The notes under the pieces: generated by a model
Told to the model about the DNA's origin: nothing
The model's input: the letters and a program-made list of their open reading frames with translations, nothing else
Databases searched by the model: none
Made by a program: the position numbers and the translations under genes
NCBI GenBank assembly: GCA_964575715.1
Contig: CAZNSG010000046.1
Location: 1-34,085 of the forward strand
DNA: 34,085 nucleotides
DNA from: PNAI01 sp964575715
GTDB taxonomy: Bacteria; Pseudomonadota; Alphaproteobacteria; Rhizobiales; Xanthobacteraceae
Direction: 5' to 3'
Shown here: positions 1 through 8,080 of the stretch, in pieces
How positions within the stretch are numbered: position 1 is the first letter of the stretch
How the letters are laid out: every line of letters starts with the position of its first letter

Positions 1-1
1 C

Positions 2-667
2 TGGCGCGCGGCGCGCAAGGATGAAGTGTTCGACTCCGCCAAGTTGCAGGAGATCGTGCAGCGGCGCGCGCCGATCTACGACAAGGCGCAGGACGGCCAT
101 TACAATCTGATCTCGGCGCTGCACAAATCGGTGCGCGGGTCGGACCCCGATGCCGCGCTGTATTATCTGTGCCGAATGCTCGATGCCGGCGAGCCGCCGC
201 TCTATATCGCGCGGCGGGTGGTGCGCATGGCGGTGGAGGATATCGGACTTGCCGATCCGCAGGCGCTGGTGATCGCAAACGCCGCGAAGGAAGCCTACGA
301 TTTTCTGGGCTCGCCCGAGGGCGAACTGGCGATCGCGCAAGCCGTGATCTACATGGCGACCGCGCCGAAGTCGAACGCGGCGTACACGGCGTATGGCGCC
401 GCCATGCGCACCGCCAAGGAGGCTGGCTCGCTCTTGCCGCCCAAGCACATCCTCAACGCGCCGACCAAGCTGATGCAGCAGGAAGGCTACGGGCGCGGCT
501 ATGCCTACGACCACCAGGAGGAAGAGAGCTTTTCCGGCCAGGACTACTTCCCGGAGGCGCTCGGCCGGCAGAAATTTTACGATCCGCCCGAACGCGGCTT
601 TGAGCGCGAGATCAGGAAACGGCTGGAGTTTTGGGCTAAGCTGCGCAAGGACAAGGGCGGGAATTGA
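2..667 (+). CDS. rarA: Replication-associated recombination protein A, C-terminal part (partial)
   Basis: This is the 3' end of a gene that starts before the window; the frame is open from base 2. RarA (MgsA) is a AAA+ ATPase related to clamp-loader subunits and RuvB that acts at stalled replication forks. The visible part is the post-ATPase region: the family signature HYNLISALHKSVRGSDPDAA, then YLCRMLDAGEPPLYIARRVV and MAVEDIGLADP, and the tetramerisation region running to the end. Walker motifs lie outside the window. The GTG at 26 is internal, because WRAARKDE upstream is in frame and family-like. The gene ends just before a hairpin-rich spacer, and RarA next to an RluC-type gene is a common order in this bacterial group. 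Family identification is secure; only the start is missing. Confidence 0.93.
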   Translation, partial: WRAARKDEVFDSAKLQEIVQRRAPIYDKAQDGHYNLISALHKSVRGSDPDAALYYLCRMLDAGEPPLYIARRVVRMAVEDIGLADPQALVIANAAKEAYDFLGSPEGELAIAQAVIYMATAPKSNAAYTAYGAAMRTAKEAGSLLPPKHILNAPTKLMQQEGYGRGYAYDHQEEESFSGQDYFPEALGRQKFYDPPERGFEREIRKRLEFWAKLRKDKGGN

Positions 668-718
668 TGTGGATTCCCACTGTGTTGGGACTCGTGTCCC
701 GGGCGCTGCGCTGCAGAA

Positions 719-807
719 CCGGGACCGTTGTAAACTCCGAGTCTGCAACGGTCCCGGATCAGCGCTGCATCATTCGCGCAACGCAGTCTAGCTTGCGCAG
801 ACTGCGT
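719..807. repeat. Two tandem intergenic hairpins downstream of rarA
   Basis: The spacer between rarA and the next gene holds two perfect inverted repeats. CCGGGACCGTTG at 719-730 pairs with CAACGGTCCCGG at 746-757, and ACGCAGTCT at 781-789 pairs with AGACTGCGT at 799-807. Neither is followed by a T-run, so they look more like an intergenic palindromic element than an intrinsic terminator. They could still stabilise the rarA mRNA 3' end. Confidence 0.6.
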
Positions 808-876
808 AAACTTGTCTGCGTGCGCTCATGCTGCGCCGCATCCGGGATACGAGGAGAAAGTAGGCGGGTTTGTACG

Positions 877-1230
877 ATGCCGAAACGGTTGGTTTTGGCG
901 GTCTTTGCGGCGAGTGTGGGCCTGGTGTCGTCGGCGCTCGCGGTTGAGCCGTTCGTCGGGCGCTGGGCGATCAATCCGATCGGTTGCACAAGCGACGGTG
1001 ATACCTCGCAAACAGCGCCGCTGATCGCCACAAATACGTCGATAAATTGGTTTGTTGCTTCCTGTCGCATCGGCAAGATGTACAAGGTCGGGCAGGCGGT
1101 GCATATCCAGGCGCACTGCTCGTCCGAAGGCAAGATCCGCTCGACCCCGGTCACGCTTGAGGCACGCGGCGACCGCATGCGCGTGACGTGGGACGGTGTC
1201 AAAGTGGAGGAAATGCGACGGTGCAAGTGA
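877..1230 (+). CDS. Small secreted protein of unknown function
   Basis: The 117-residue product begins MPKRLVLAVFAASVGLV and has a clean signal peptide with probable cleavage after SSALA near residue 21. The mature protein is small, with WAINPIGC and WFVASCRIG stretches and Cys residues that could pair as disulphides in the periplasm. No catalytic motif is visible. I chose the ATG at 877 because it gives a complete signal peptide; an open frame reaches back to 664 but covers the hairpin spacer. A purine-rich stretch at 851-860 is too far upstream to be a good ribosome site. The 3' end overlaps the start of the pseudouridine synthase gene, so the two are probably cotranscribed. I do not recognise a named family. 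Confidence 0.7.
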   Translation: MPKRLVLAVFAASVGLVSSALAVEPFVGRWAINPIGCTSDGDTSQTAPLIATNTSINWFVASCRIGKMYKVGQAVHIQAHCSSEGKIRSTPVTLEARGDRMRVTWDGVKVEEMRRCK

Positions 1231-2243
1231 ACGATGCGGCATTTAAAGGCGGTGTGCAGACCGTCACCGTGAGCGGTGACGAGGGCGGCATGCGGCTCGA
1301 TCGGTTTTTCGAGGCGCGTTATCCGGGACTTTCGTTTTCCCACATCCAGCGCATCATCCGCAAAGGCGAGGTGCGGGTGAACGGCAAGCGCGCCAAGCCC
1401 AAGGACCGGCTGGAATCCGGGCAGGCGGTGCGCATCCCGCCGCTTAAGCTCGACGCGCCCCGGCCGGATTCGGCGCCCACTTCGGAAACCGAGAAAACCC
1501 GCGCCTTCCTCAAATCGATCACGCTGCACGAAGATGCCGACGTGCTGGTGCTCAACAAGCCGATGGGGCTGGCCGTTCAAGGCGGCTCCGGCACCACGCG
1601 GCACATCGACGGCATGCTGGAGGTTTTGCGCGGACGCGGCCCGGACGGTCAGCGTCCGCGGCTGGTGCACCGGCTCGACAAGGACACTGCCGGCTGCCTG
1701 CTGGTGGCCAAGACGCGCTTTGCGGCGACCGCGCTGGCCAAGACTTTTCGCACCCGATCGGCGCGCAAGATCTACTGGGCGTTGGTCGCGGGCGTGCCGC
1801 GGCCGAAACAGGGGCGCATCTCGACGTACCTGGCCAAGGAGGAGCGCGAGGATGAAAGTATCATGCGCATCGCGAAGCATGGCGAGGAAGGCGCAAGCCA
1901 TGCGGTCACCTATTACGCCGTGGTGGAGACGGCCGCCCAGCAGCTCGCTTGGATTTCGCTCAAGCCGGTGACCGGGCGCACGCACCAGCTGCGCGCGCAT
2001 ATGGCGCATATCGGTCATCCGATCGTGGGTGACCCGAAATATTTTTCCATCGAGAACTGGCAGCTGCCGGGCGGATTGCAAAACAAGCTGCATCTGCTGG
2101 CGCGGCGGATCGCGGTGCCGCACCCGCGCGGCGGTACGCTCGATGTGAGCGCGCCGCTGCCGCCGCACATGCTGCAGTCGTGGAATTTGCTTGGGCTGGA
2201 CGCCAAGCGCTACGATCCGATCGAGGAAGCGCCGGAGGAGTAA
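1221..2243 (+). CDS. rluC: RluA-family 23S rRNA pseudouridine synthase (RluC-type)
   Basis: This enzyme converts specific uridines in 23S rRNA to pseudouridine in the cytoplasm. The 340-residue product has an N-terminal S4 RNA-binding domain (about residues 20-75, including MRLDRFFEARYPGLSFSHIQ and the KGEVRVNGKRAK loop). The RluA catalytic domain follows, with the motif RLVHRLDKDTAGCLLVAKT carrying the catalytic Asp, and the later motif KPVTGRTHQLRAHMAHIGHP. I chose GTG 1221 because GGAGG lies at 1206-1210, ten bases upstream. GTG 1227 and GTG 1188 are alternatives. The start overlaps the previous gene by ten bases, suggesting translational coupling. S4 plus this catalytic type fits RluC or RluD; the RluC assignment is by context and is less certain than the family. 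Confidence 0.9.
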   Translation: MQVNDAAFKGGVQTVTVSGDEGGMRLDRFFEARYPGLSFSHIQRIIRKGEVRVNGKRAKPKDRLESGQAVRIPPLKLDAPRPDSAPTSETEKTRAFLKSITLHEDADVLVLNKPMGLAVQGGSGTTRHIDGMLEVLRGRGPDGQRPRLVHRLDKDTAGCLLVAKTRFAATALAKTFRTRSARKIYWALVAGVPRPKQGRISTYLAKEEREDESIMRIAKHGEEGASHAVTYYAVVETAAQQLAWISLKPVTGRTHQLRAHMAHIGHPIVGDPKYFSIENWQLPGGLQNKLHLLARRIAVPHPRGGTLDVSAPLPPHMLQSWNLLGLDAKRYDPIEEAPEE

Positions 2244-2279
2244 TATTTTTATCATGCGCGGGCTTGACCCTGAGTAGAA

Positions 2280-2431
2280 TGTGTCACCCCCGGGCTTGAC
2301 CCGGGGGTCCATGAAGTGATTCAGCGAAGAAAAAACATACGATTTGTTTTATTGGAAGCGCATCATGGATTGCCGGGCCTTCGCCCGCCGAAGGGCTTCG
2401 GCCCGCAGGCGGGTCAAGCTCGGCAATGACG
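2280..2431. repeat. Palindromic intergenic elements, two units
   Basis: Two hairpin units lie in this spacer. At 2287-2308 a GC-rich palindrome is built on CCCCCGGGCTTGACCCGGGG. At 2364-2430 a longer element runs from GGATTGCCGGGCC to GGCAATGACGA, with internal GCCCGCCGAAGGGC and GGCCCGCAGGCGGG arms. The GGATTGCCGGG...GGCAATGACG ends are typical of dispersed palindromic repeats in Rhizobiales. No gene is apparent here. Confidence 0.65.
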
Positions 2432-2446
2432 AGATGAAGGAGCTAG

Positions 2447-2716
2447 ATGATCTATCGGATTGCGATAGCGGTCGCGCTCGCTTGGGGCAGCGTATCACCT
2501 GCGCTCGCCCAGGCTCATAATACTGTGCAAGTGCCGGGCGTGCTGGCGCCGGTGCCGCTGCCGCCGCCAACGATCATCGTGCCGCAACCGCCGAACTCGC
2601 CGCCCAAGCTCGATACTTTCAGCGACAAGGTGGCGCGCTGCCTGCATTTCGGCGCGGCCCAAGGCTTGCAAGCCGGCGCGCGCGATGCCTACAGCCGTGC
2701 CTGCGCGAATCATTGA
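2447..2716 (+). CDS. Small proline-rich secreted protein
   Basis: The 89-residue product begins MIYRIAIAVALAWGSV and has a signal peptide with likely cleavage after SPALA (about residue 20). A short proline-rich stretch follows (VLAPVPLPPPTIIVPQPPNS), then a C-terminal region with two Cys residues (ARCLHFGAAQG and SRACANH). The layout suggests an exported periplasmic or envelope protein. The start is supported by the purine-rich GAAGGAG just upstream, at 2436-2442. No named family is recognised. It stands alone between a repeat-filled spacer and a convergent gene on the other strand. Confidence 0.7.
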   Translation: MIYRIAIAVALAWGSVSPALAQAHNTVQVPGVLAPVPLPPPTIIVPQPPNSPPKLDTFSDKVARCLHFGAAQGLQAGARDAYSRACANH

Positions 2717-2763
2717 GGGCAGTGCATCATTTGAGTTTATTTCTTGGTAAAACGAATTGAATA

Positions 2764-3699
2764 TTATTTGAAAACATCAACCGTTCCGGGGGTTGTCCGG
2801 CTCAAGCTCCCACCTTTAATTTCAAAAATGCTGAACAGAACGAAGCGCATGAGCGGTTCTATCGTGAGCAAATAAGAATTATTCGATGCGTTACGATATT
2901 GCACACGCGTTTGCGAATCTTCCGCCACCATACTGATTTTTTCCCAGCCCAGATTGTTTTTGAACCATGGCGTCAGTTCGCGAATATAATGAATTTGTCT
3001 GGCCATATCGTCGAACTTCAGAATTTGCTTGGCGCGGGAGTTGACGATCACAATCCGTCCATCCTGGGTATTGCCTTCATCGGAACCAAAGGGAATCGCG
3101 GCCAGCATGCCGATCGGCGAGCGATCGAGGATCATCTGCAGGATGTCTGCCTTGTCGTCGATCGGTAACATGTAATTTTTGACGAAGATCGGCTGACGGC
3201 TTTCGTCGCCTCTAAGCGGTATGAAAAGCCCTTCCCAGTAGATGCTCTGGCTGGCCAGCGACGAAACAAAGCGGGTGTAGATCGCCTGGCGCTCCGCCAA
3301 GCATTTATCGTAAAGCTCCTTCATGACGATCGTGGTTGGAGTTTTGAATTCCGACATCAGAAGGCCGCGCAGGTCGCGGCCAAGATTGTGAATGTAGTCG
3401 ACGCCCTGCGAGACGACCAGATAATCGTCGCCCAACTTGAGCAATGTCATCGTATCCTTGACGGCTCCGGGCGCGTTGGAATTTGTGACGTCGCGCATGC
3501 GCGGAATCCCATTGGCGGAAGCGGTCTGCCAACGCTGATAGGCGCTGGCCAACTTCGATCCGTGGATTTCGTGGGGGATATCGACGCTCATCCAGTATTG
3601 GACGTGGGCATCCGTGCTGCGATGCTGCACACCGCCCGAACCGCCGCGTGTGACTACGACCGGGGCTGCAGCACTTTGCGACGCAGCGGGGGCAGTCAT
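2764..3699 (-). CDS. Hypothetical protein, PAS-like (possible PAS_5 relative)
   Basis: The 311-residue product has no signal peptide or membrane segment. Residues about 35-165 hold a stretch of the kind seen in alphaproteobacterial PAS_5-type proteins: YQRWQTASANGIPRMRDV, then a hydrophobic LLKLGDDYLVVSQGVDYIHN strand and a YWEGLFIPLRGDE segment. A second, similar-sized region follows, with GRIVIVNSRAKQILKFDD. The usual family signature is weak, so this is a resemblance only. The N-terminus is low-complexity (Ala, Ser, Gly). GC content is visibly lower than in neighbouring genes, and the gene is flanked by AT-rich spacers, which may mean acquired DNA. It is divergent from the metallophosphoesterase gene. 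No Shine-Dalgarno site is obvious before the ATG at 3699, so the start could be internal. Function unknown. Confidence 0.6.
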   Translation of the reverse strand: MTAPAASQSAAAPVVVTRGGSGGVQHRSTDAHVQYWMSVDIPHEIHGSKLASAYQRWQTASANGIPRMRDVTNSNAPGAVKDTMTLLKLGDDYLVVSQGVDYIHNLGRDLRGLLMSEFKTPTTIVMKELYDKCLAERQAIYTRFVSSLASQSIYWEGLFIPLRGDESRQPIFVKNYMLPIDDKADILQMILDRSPIGMLAAIPFGSDEGNTQDGRIVIVNSRAKQILKFDDMARQIHYIRELTPWFKNNLGWEKISMVAEDSQTRVQYRNASNNSYLLTIEPLMRFVLFSIFEIKGGSLSRTTPGTVDVFK

Positions 3700-3923
3700 G
3701 AGGTCATCCGCCTGGCAGGTATGATATTTCTTGAAGTTGCATTGAGTTGTATTATTGAATAAGCCAACCTATACGCGAATTATTATCGATATCTTACTTT
3801 CTCTGGAGTCGGGTCTGGCGTGCAGCTCGCAACTCGCGGAATGCAAATAATCACGACATATTTGCGCCCAATAGGATCGTTACGAATGGCTGTAATCGTT
3901 AAACCTTGGAGCCGAAGAACGAC

Positions 3924-4802
3924 ATGATTTCCCGGCGCTCCGTGTTGCGCCTGCTCGGTGCGGCGTTCTTCGGCAGTATTGGTCTTTCCTCCTATGCTTT
4001 TGCATTCGAGCCGCGATTTCGGCTGGACGTGACGCGATACCGGCTGCGGCCGCCGCGGTGGCCTGAACTTGCTAAGCCGTTTCGAATCGCGGTGATCGCC
4101 GACATTCACGCCTGCGAGCCCTGGATGCCGATTTCACGCATCGAGGAAATCGTTGAAATCACCAATGCGCTGGAGCCTGAGCTCATCGTGCTGCTCGGCG
4201 ACTATGTCGCTGGGCTTGGGCTCTATAAGACCGGCGTGGTGCATATGCGCGAATGGGGGCCCTTGCTTGCGCGGCTGAAAGCGCCGCTCGGAAGCTACGC
4301 CATTCTCGGCAATCACGACTGGTGGACCAGCGCCAACGCCGTTCGGAAAACACTGCGGGACAACGGCATCCATGTGCTCGAAAATGACGCGCGGCTGATT
4401 CAGCCGCGCATGGGGCCAGCGTTTTGGTTGGCCGGGCTTGGCGATCAGCTGGCGTTTCGGCTTGGGAATGGGATATTTAAGGGTGTGGATGATCTGCCCA
4501 AGACGGTAACGCAAATCAGCGACGATACGGCGCCGGCAATCTTGCTGGCGCACGAGCCGGATATCTTTCCGCAGGTGCCGGAGCGCTTCAGTTTGACGCT
4601 GTGCGGCCACACCCACGGCGGTCAGGTGAAGCTGCCGCTGATCGGACGGACGATCGTGCCGTCGCGCTTCGGCCAGCGCTATGCCTATGGGCACGTGATC
4701 GAAAACGGCCGGCATATGATCGTTTCCGGCGGATTGGGGCTGAGCAATTTCCCGGTACGCTTCGGCGTTCCGCCGGAGATTGTCCTATTGGAACTCGGCT
4801 AG
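3924..4802 (+). CDS. Tat-exported metallophosphoesterase (YkuE-like)
   Basis: This is a calcineurin-like phosphoesterase, probably periplasmic or membrane-associated. All metal-binding blocks are present in order: VIADIHA (DxH), LIVLLGDYV (GD), LGNHDWW (GNHD), LLAHEPD and CGHTHGGQ (GHTH). The N-terminus carries SRRSVLRLLGAAFFG, a twin-arginine signal followed by a hydrophobic stretch, with likely cleavage after YAFA. I chose ATG 3924 because it places the SRRSV motif at the very N-terminus. A TTG at 3906 would add six residues. GGAG at 3908-3911 is a somewhat distant ribosome site. The YkuE branch includes enzymes proposed to act on lipid or UDP-sugar pyrophosphates; the substrate cannot be told from sequence. 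The gene is monocistronic in appearance and followed by a palindromic repeat cluster. Confidence 0.88.
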   Translation: MISRRSVLRLLGAAFFGSIGLSSYAFAFEPRFRLDVTRYRLRPPRWPELAKPFRIAVIADIHACEPWMPISRIEEIVEITNALEPELIVLLGDYVAGLGLYKTGVVHMREWGPLLARLKAPLGSYAILGNHDWWTSANAVRKTLRDNGIHVLENDARLIQPRMGPAFWLAGLGDQLAFRLGNGIFKGVDDLPKTVTQISDDTAPAILLAHEPDIFPQVPERFSLTLCGHTHGGQVKLPLIGRTIVPSRFGQRYAYGHVIENGRHMIVSGGLGLSNFPVRFGVPPEIVLLELG

Positions 4803-4830
4803 TCACCGCCGCAATTGCCAACACGAATGT

Positions 4831-4989
4831 CATTCCGGGGCGCCGCCGATCTCGGGTTTACCAGAGATCGGACCTTGAAGCTCCAAGTCGGCCAAGGCCG
4901 ACTTGGATGGCGGCGAGCCCGGAATCTATAATCTCGGTCTGTGGTAATGGATTCCGGGCCCGGTCCTTCGGACCGTCCCGGAATGACAA
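4831..4989. repeat. Mosaic palindromic repeat, copy 1
   Basis: The whole spacer between the phosphoesterase and korB is built of palindromic modules. It starts CATTCCGGGGCGCC at 4831, continues with a GATCTCGGG/TTTACC/AGAGATC hairpin (4848-4869), and then has a perfect 11-bp-arm palindrome at 4883-4906 (CCAAGTCGGCC, AA, GGCCGACTTGG). GAGCCCGGAATCTATAATC follows at 4915-4933, and the unit ends TCCCGGAATGACAA. The same modules recur, rearranged, at 18089-18366. Confidence 0.75.
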
Positions 4990-5010
4990 GGAGAGGATCG
5001 CGAAAGGTAC

Positions 5011-6066
5011 TTAGCGCAGGCTTGAGTTGATCTTCTCAAGCGCGGCCGGGCCGGGGCAGAGTTCCGTTTCAGAGAGCGCGTTGAGCGGGGTTGCGAGCGT
5101 GCCAAGGCGGGCGTGCAGGTCCTCCGGCTCGCGCTCGACGTAGAGCAGTCCGGTCACGATTTGCCCCTCGGCTGCATGCTTCTGCAAAAACGTCATGGCG
5201 CCAAGCCGATCGTGGGCGTCATAGTCGGCGGCGATCTTGCGCAACGCGAGCTTTGAGCCGTCGTGCTGCTCGACGATTTCGACGGTGCCGGGCTCGTAAG
5301 CCACCTTGATGGGCGCGCGCGGGGTGATGAAGTCCAGAAAGTTGACCGCCTCGTTGTGCTCGCGCACGTAATCGAAACTCTTGGTCGATCCGACATGGTT
5401 GTTGAACGCAACGCACGGGCTGATGACGTCGAGGAATGCCGCGCCTTCGTACTCGATCGCTGCCTTGATGATCGGCACAAGCTGCTCCTTGTCGCCGGAG
5501 AAGCTGCGGGCGACTAACGTCGCACCGAGCTGCAGCGCCACCGCGGCAAGATCGATCGATGAATCGCTGTTGATCGCGCCGCGCTTTGACTTCGAGCCGC
5601 GGTCGGCAGTGGCCGAGAATTGACCCTTGGTCAGGCCATAGACGCCGTTGTTCTCGACAATGTAGACCATGTTGACACCGCGGCGGATGGCATGGGCGAA
5701 CTGGCCGAAACCGATCGAGGCGGAGTCGCCATCGCCCGAGACGCCGAGATATATCAGGTCACGGTTGGCGAGGTTGGCGCCGGTGAGCACCGACGGCATG
5801 CGCCCGTGCACGGCATTGAAGCCATGCGAGTTACCGAGAAAATAAGTCGGCGTCTTCGACGAGCAGCCGATGCCGGACAGCTTGGCAATGCGGTGCGGCG
5901 GCAGGCTCAGCTCAAAACAGGCCTCGATGATGGCGGCCGAGATCGAATCGTGGCCGCAGCCGGCGCAGAGCGTCGAGATCGAGCCCTCGTAGTCGCGATG
6001 GGTGAAGCCGAGCTCGTTCTTGGGCAAGCCGGGATGGTGGAATTTCGGTTTGGCGAGATAGGTCAT
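5011..6066 (-). CDS. korB: 2-oxoacid:ferredoxin oxidoreductase, beta subunit (KorB-type)
   Basis: This is the thiamine-pyrophosphate-binding subunit of a 2-oxoacid:ferredoxin oxidoreductase, most likely for 2-oxoglutarate. The enzyme oxidatively decarboxylates the 2-oxoacid to acyl-CoA and passes electrons to ferredoxin. The 351-residue product shows the Cys pattern of a [4Fe-4S] site (LCAGCGHDS, GIGCSSKTP and a later DVISPC). The TPP/Mg site is GVSGDGDSASIGFGQF followed by YIVENNGVYGLTKGQ. The start ATG at 6066 has GGAGAG nine bases upstream; a longer open frame to 6195 is only read-through of a repeat and is rejected. Length matches the two-subunit type found in aerobes. It is the third gene of the operon, separated from korA by a palindromic element. 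Confidence 0.92.
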   Translation of the reverse strand: MTYLAKPKFHHPGLPKNELGFTHRDYEGSISTLCAGCGHDSISAAIIEACFELSLPPHRIAKLSGIGCSSKTPTYFLGNSHGFNAVHGRMPSVLTGANLANRDLIYLGVSGDGDSASIGFGQFAHAIRRGVNMVYIVENNGVYGLTKGQFSATADRGSKSKRGAINSDSSIDLAAVALQLGATLVARSFSGDKEQLVPIIKAAIEYEGAAFLDVISPCVAFNNHVGSTKSFDYVREHNEAVNFLDFITPRAPIKVAYEPGTVEIVEQHDGSKLALRKIAADYDAHDRLGAMTFLQKHAAEGQIVTGLLYVEREPEDLHARLGTLATPLNALSETELCPGPAALEKINSSLR

Positions 6067-6082
6067 GGCTGGCTCTCTCCAC

Positions 6083-6208
6083 TCCCTCTCCCCGCTTGCG
6101 GGGAGAGGGTCGGGGTGAGGGGGATTCTCCACGAGTTGGAATCGTTGAGACTCCCCCTCACCCGACGCGCTTCGCGCGTCGACCTCTCCCCGCAAGCGGG
6201 GGGAGGTG
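6083..6208. repeat. Composite palindromic element between korA and korB
   Basis: Two copies of a CTCCCCGC-TTGC-GCGGGGAG-type hairpin element lie in inverted orientation here (6083-6122 and 6151-6208). Each has a GGTGAGGGGG or CCCCCTCACCC flank; the second also has a GACGCGCTTCGCGCGTC hairpin (6164-6180). They are separated by a short unique stretch. A related copy lies at 12721-12775. The element fills almost the whole gap between two genes that must be expressed together. Confidence 0.75.
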
Positions 6209-6232
6209 ACCGCAATCGGCTCTGAGTCTTCA

Positions 6233-8080
6233 TCATGCCCCCACCTTGCGCAGCGGCGTCACCTTGAGTGCGTGGAGGTGATCGCCAATGGAGCGCGCAA
6301 TGAAACGCGCCGTGATCGGAGTTCCGTCGTAATGCAGGACCGGCACCAGCCGCACCGGGTCGATGCTGCATTCGTTGACGATGAGCGAGCGCAGCTGCGA
6401 GTCGCGGTTCTGCTCGACCACGAACACGAAGTCATGATCGGCGACGAAGCTTGCGACACTGGAATGGAACGGGAATGCGCGCACGCGCATGCGGTCAAGG
6501 TGGTTGCCATGGGCCTCCAACATGCCAACGGCTTCGTCCATCGCCGGCGCGGTCGAGCCATAGTAGATCACGCCATATTTGGTCGGCTTGGCCGCATTGG
6601 CCAGCACCGGGCGCGGCACCAGATCCTTGGCGGTCTCGAACTTGCGCAATAGCCGCTGCATGTTGTCGGCGTAGGGCGCGCCTTCCTCGGTGTAGCGGGC
6701 GTAGCGGTCGCGCGACGTGCCGCGGGTGAAGAAGGAACCCTTGGTCGGATGGGTGCCGGGATAGGTGCGATAGGGAATGCCGTCGCCATCGACGTCGAGA
6801 TAGCGGCCGAATTCCTTGCCGGCATCGAGATCGGCGGCGGTCATCACCTTGCCGCGATCGTATTTGCGGGCGTCGTCCCATTTGAGCGGCCGGCATAGGC
6901 GGTGGTTCATGCCGATGTCGAGATCGAGCATGACGAAAATCGGCGTCTGCAGCCGGTCGGCCAGATCAAAGGAGAGCGCGCCGAACTCAAAGGCCTCGGC
7001 CGGGTCCTCGGGGAAGAGCAGCACGTGCTTGGTGTCGCCGTGCGAGGCATAGGCGCAGGAGATGAGATCGCATTGCTGGGTGCGCGTGGGCATGCCGGTG
7101 GAGGGGCCGGCACGCTGGACGTTGAACACCACGGAGGGAATTTCAGCGAAATAGGCCAGTCCCAGAAACTCCTGCATCAGCGATATGCCGGGGCCGGAGG
7201 TGGCGGTGAACGCGCGCGCGCCGTTCCAGGCCGCGCCGATTACGATGCCGATGGAGGCAAGCTCGTCCTCGGCCTGGATGATGGCGTATTTGTTCTTTTT
7301 CGAGTCGGGATCGACGCGAAGCCGCGCGCAATGGCGGGTGAAGGCATCGGCAAGCGAGGACGAGGGCGTGATCGGATACCAGGCGCACACGGTGGCGCCG
7401 CCATAGACCGCGCCAAGGGCAGCGGCCGAATTGCCCTCGATGAAGATGCGGTCGCCGACCGCATCGGCTTTGCGCAGCCGCAGGCCGATCGGGCAATTGA
7501 GGTTGAGCAGGGCATGATCGCGCCCGAGATGGAGGGCATGGATATTGGGTTGAATCAGCTTGTCCTTGCCCTTGAACTGCTCGGCGATCAGCTTCTCGAT
7601 CGCGCCCGCGTCCATGTCGAGCAGCGCCGAGAGCACGCCGAGATAGATGATGTTCTTGAAGAGTTGGCGCTGGCGCGGATCGGTGTATTCGCGGTTGGCA
7701 ATTGCGGTAAGCGGAACGCCGATGACAGTTATGTCGTCGCGGAACTTCGACGCCGGCGTCGGCTTGGTGGAGTCGTAGAACAGATAGCCGCCGGGCTCGA
7801 TCGAGGCGACGTCCTTGTCCCAGGTCTGCGGATTCATCGCCACCATCAGATCGGTGCCGCCGCGCGCCCCGAGATGGCCGGATTCCGAGATGCGCACCTC
7901 GTACCAGGTCGGCAGGCCTTGGATGTTGGACGGAAAGATATTGCGCGGCGCGACCGGCACGCCCATGCGCAGCACGGCGCGGGCGAACAGCTCATTGGCG
8001 CTGGCCGAGCCCGAACCGTTGACGTTGGCGAAGCGGACGACGAAGTCGTTTACGCTGCTGATCGGGCTGGAGCTTGGCAT
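6233..8080 (-). CDS. korA: 2-oxoacid:ferredoxin oxidoreductase, fused gamma-alpha subunit (KorA-type)
   Basis: This 615-residue subunit joins the gamma domain (about residues 10-200, with NGSGSASANELFARAVLRMG and GARGGTDLMVAMNP) to the alpha pyrimidine-binding domain (from about 210, with FIEGNSAAALGAVYGGATV, YPITPSSSLADAF, and ATSGPGISLMQEFLG). The C-terminal domain III ends with VFVVEQNRDSQLRSL. Fusion and size match the two-subunit KorAB enzymes known from aerobic bacteria, which use 2-oxoglutarate and ferredoxin; specificity for 2-oxoglutarate here is inferred. I chose ATG 8080, giving MPSSSPISSVNDFVVRF. Its start lies 31 bases inside the preceding gene, so the two are probably translationally coupled. 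A longer frame to 8155 is unlikely because it reads deeper into the upstream gene. Confidence 0.92.
   Translation of the reverse strand: MPSSSPISSVNDFVVRFANVNGSGSASANELFARAVLRMGVPVAPRNIFPSNIQGLPTWYEVRISESGHLGARGGTDLMVAMNPQTWDKDVASIEPGGYLFYDSTKPTPASKFRDDITVIGVPLTAIANREYTDPRQRQLFKNIIYLGVLSALLDMDAGAIEKLIAEQFKGKDKLIQPNIHALHLGRDHALLNLNCPIGLRLRKADAVGDRIFIEGNSAAALGAVYGGATVCAWYPITPSSSLADAFTRHCARLRVDPDSKKNKYAIIQAEDELASIGIVIGAAWNGARAFTATSGPGISLMQEFLGLAYFAEIPSVVFNVQRAGPSTGMPTRTQQCDLISCAYASHGDTKHVLLFPEDPAEAFEFGALSFDLADRLQTPIFVMLDLDIGMNHRLCRPLKWDDARKYDRGKVMTAADLDAGKEFGRYLDVDGDGIPYRTYPGTHPTKGSFFTRGTSRDRYARYTEEGAPYADNMQRLLRKFETAKDLVPRPVLANAAKPTKYGVIYYGSTAPAMDEAVGMLEAHGNHLDRMRVRAFPFHSSVASFVADHDFVFVVEQNRDSQLRSLIVNECSIDPVRLVPVLHYDGTPITARFIARSIGDHLHALKVTPLRKVGA

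Noticed and set aside
759..2312. Long minus-strand open frame (517 codons) opposite the small secreted protein and rluC
   Set aside because: It is antisense to a gene with clear family motifs, has Arg/His-rich low-complexity translation typical of GC-rich antisense frames, and no recognisable domain.
3783..4109. Minus-strand frame overlapping the start of the metallophosphoesterase gene
   Set aside because: It covers the divergent promoter region and the signal-peptide region of the opposite gene, and shows no motif.
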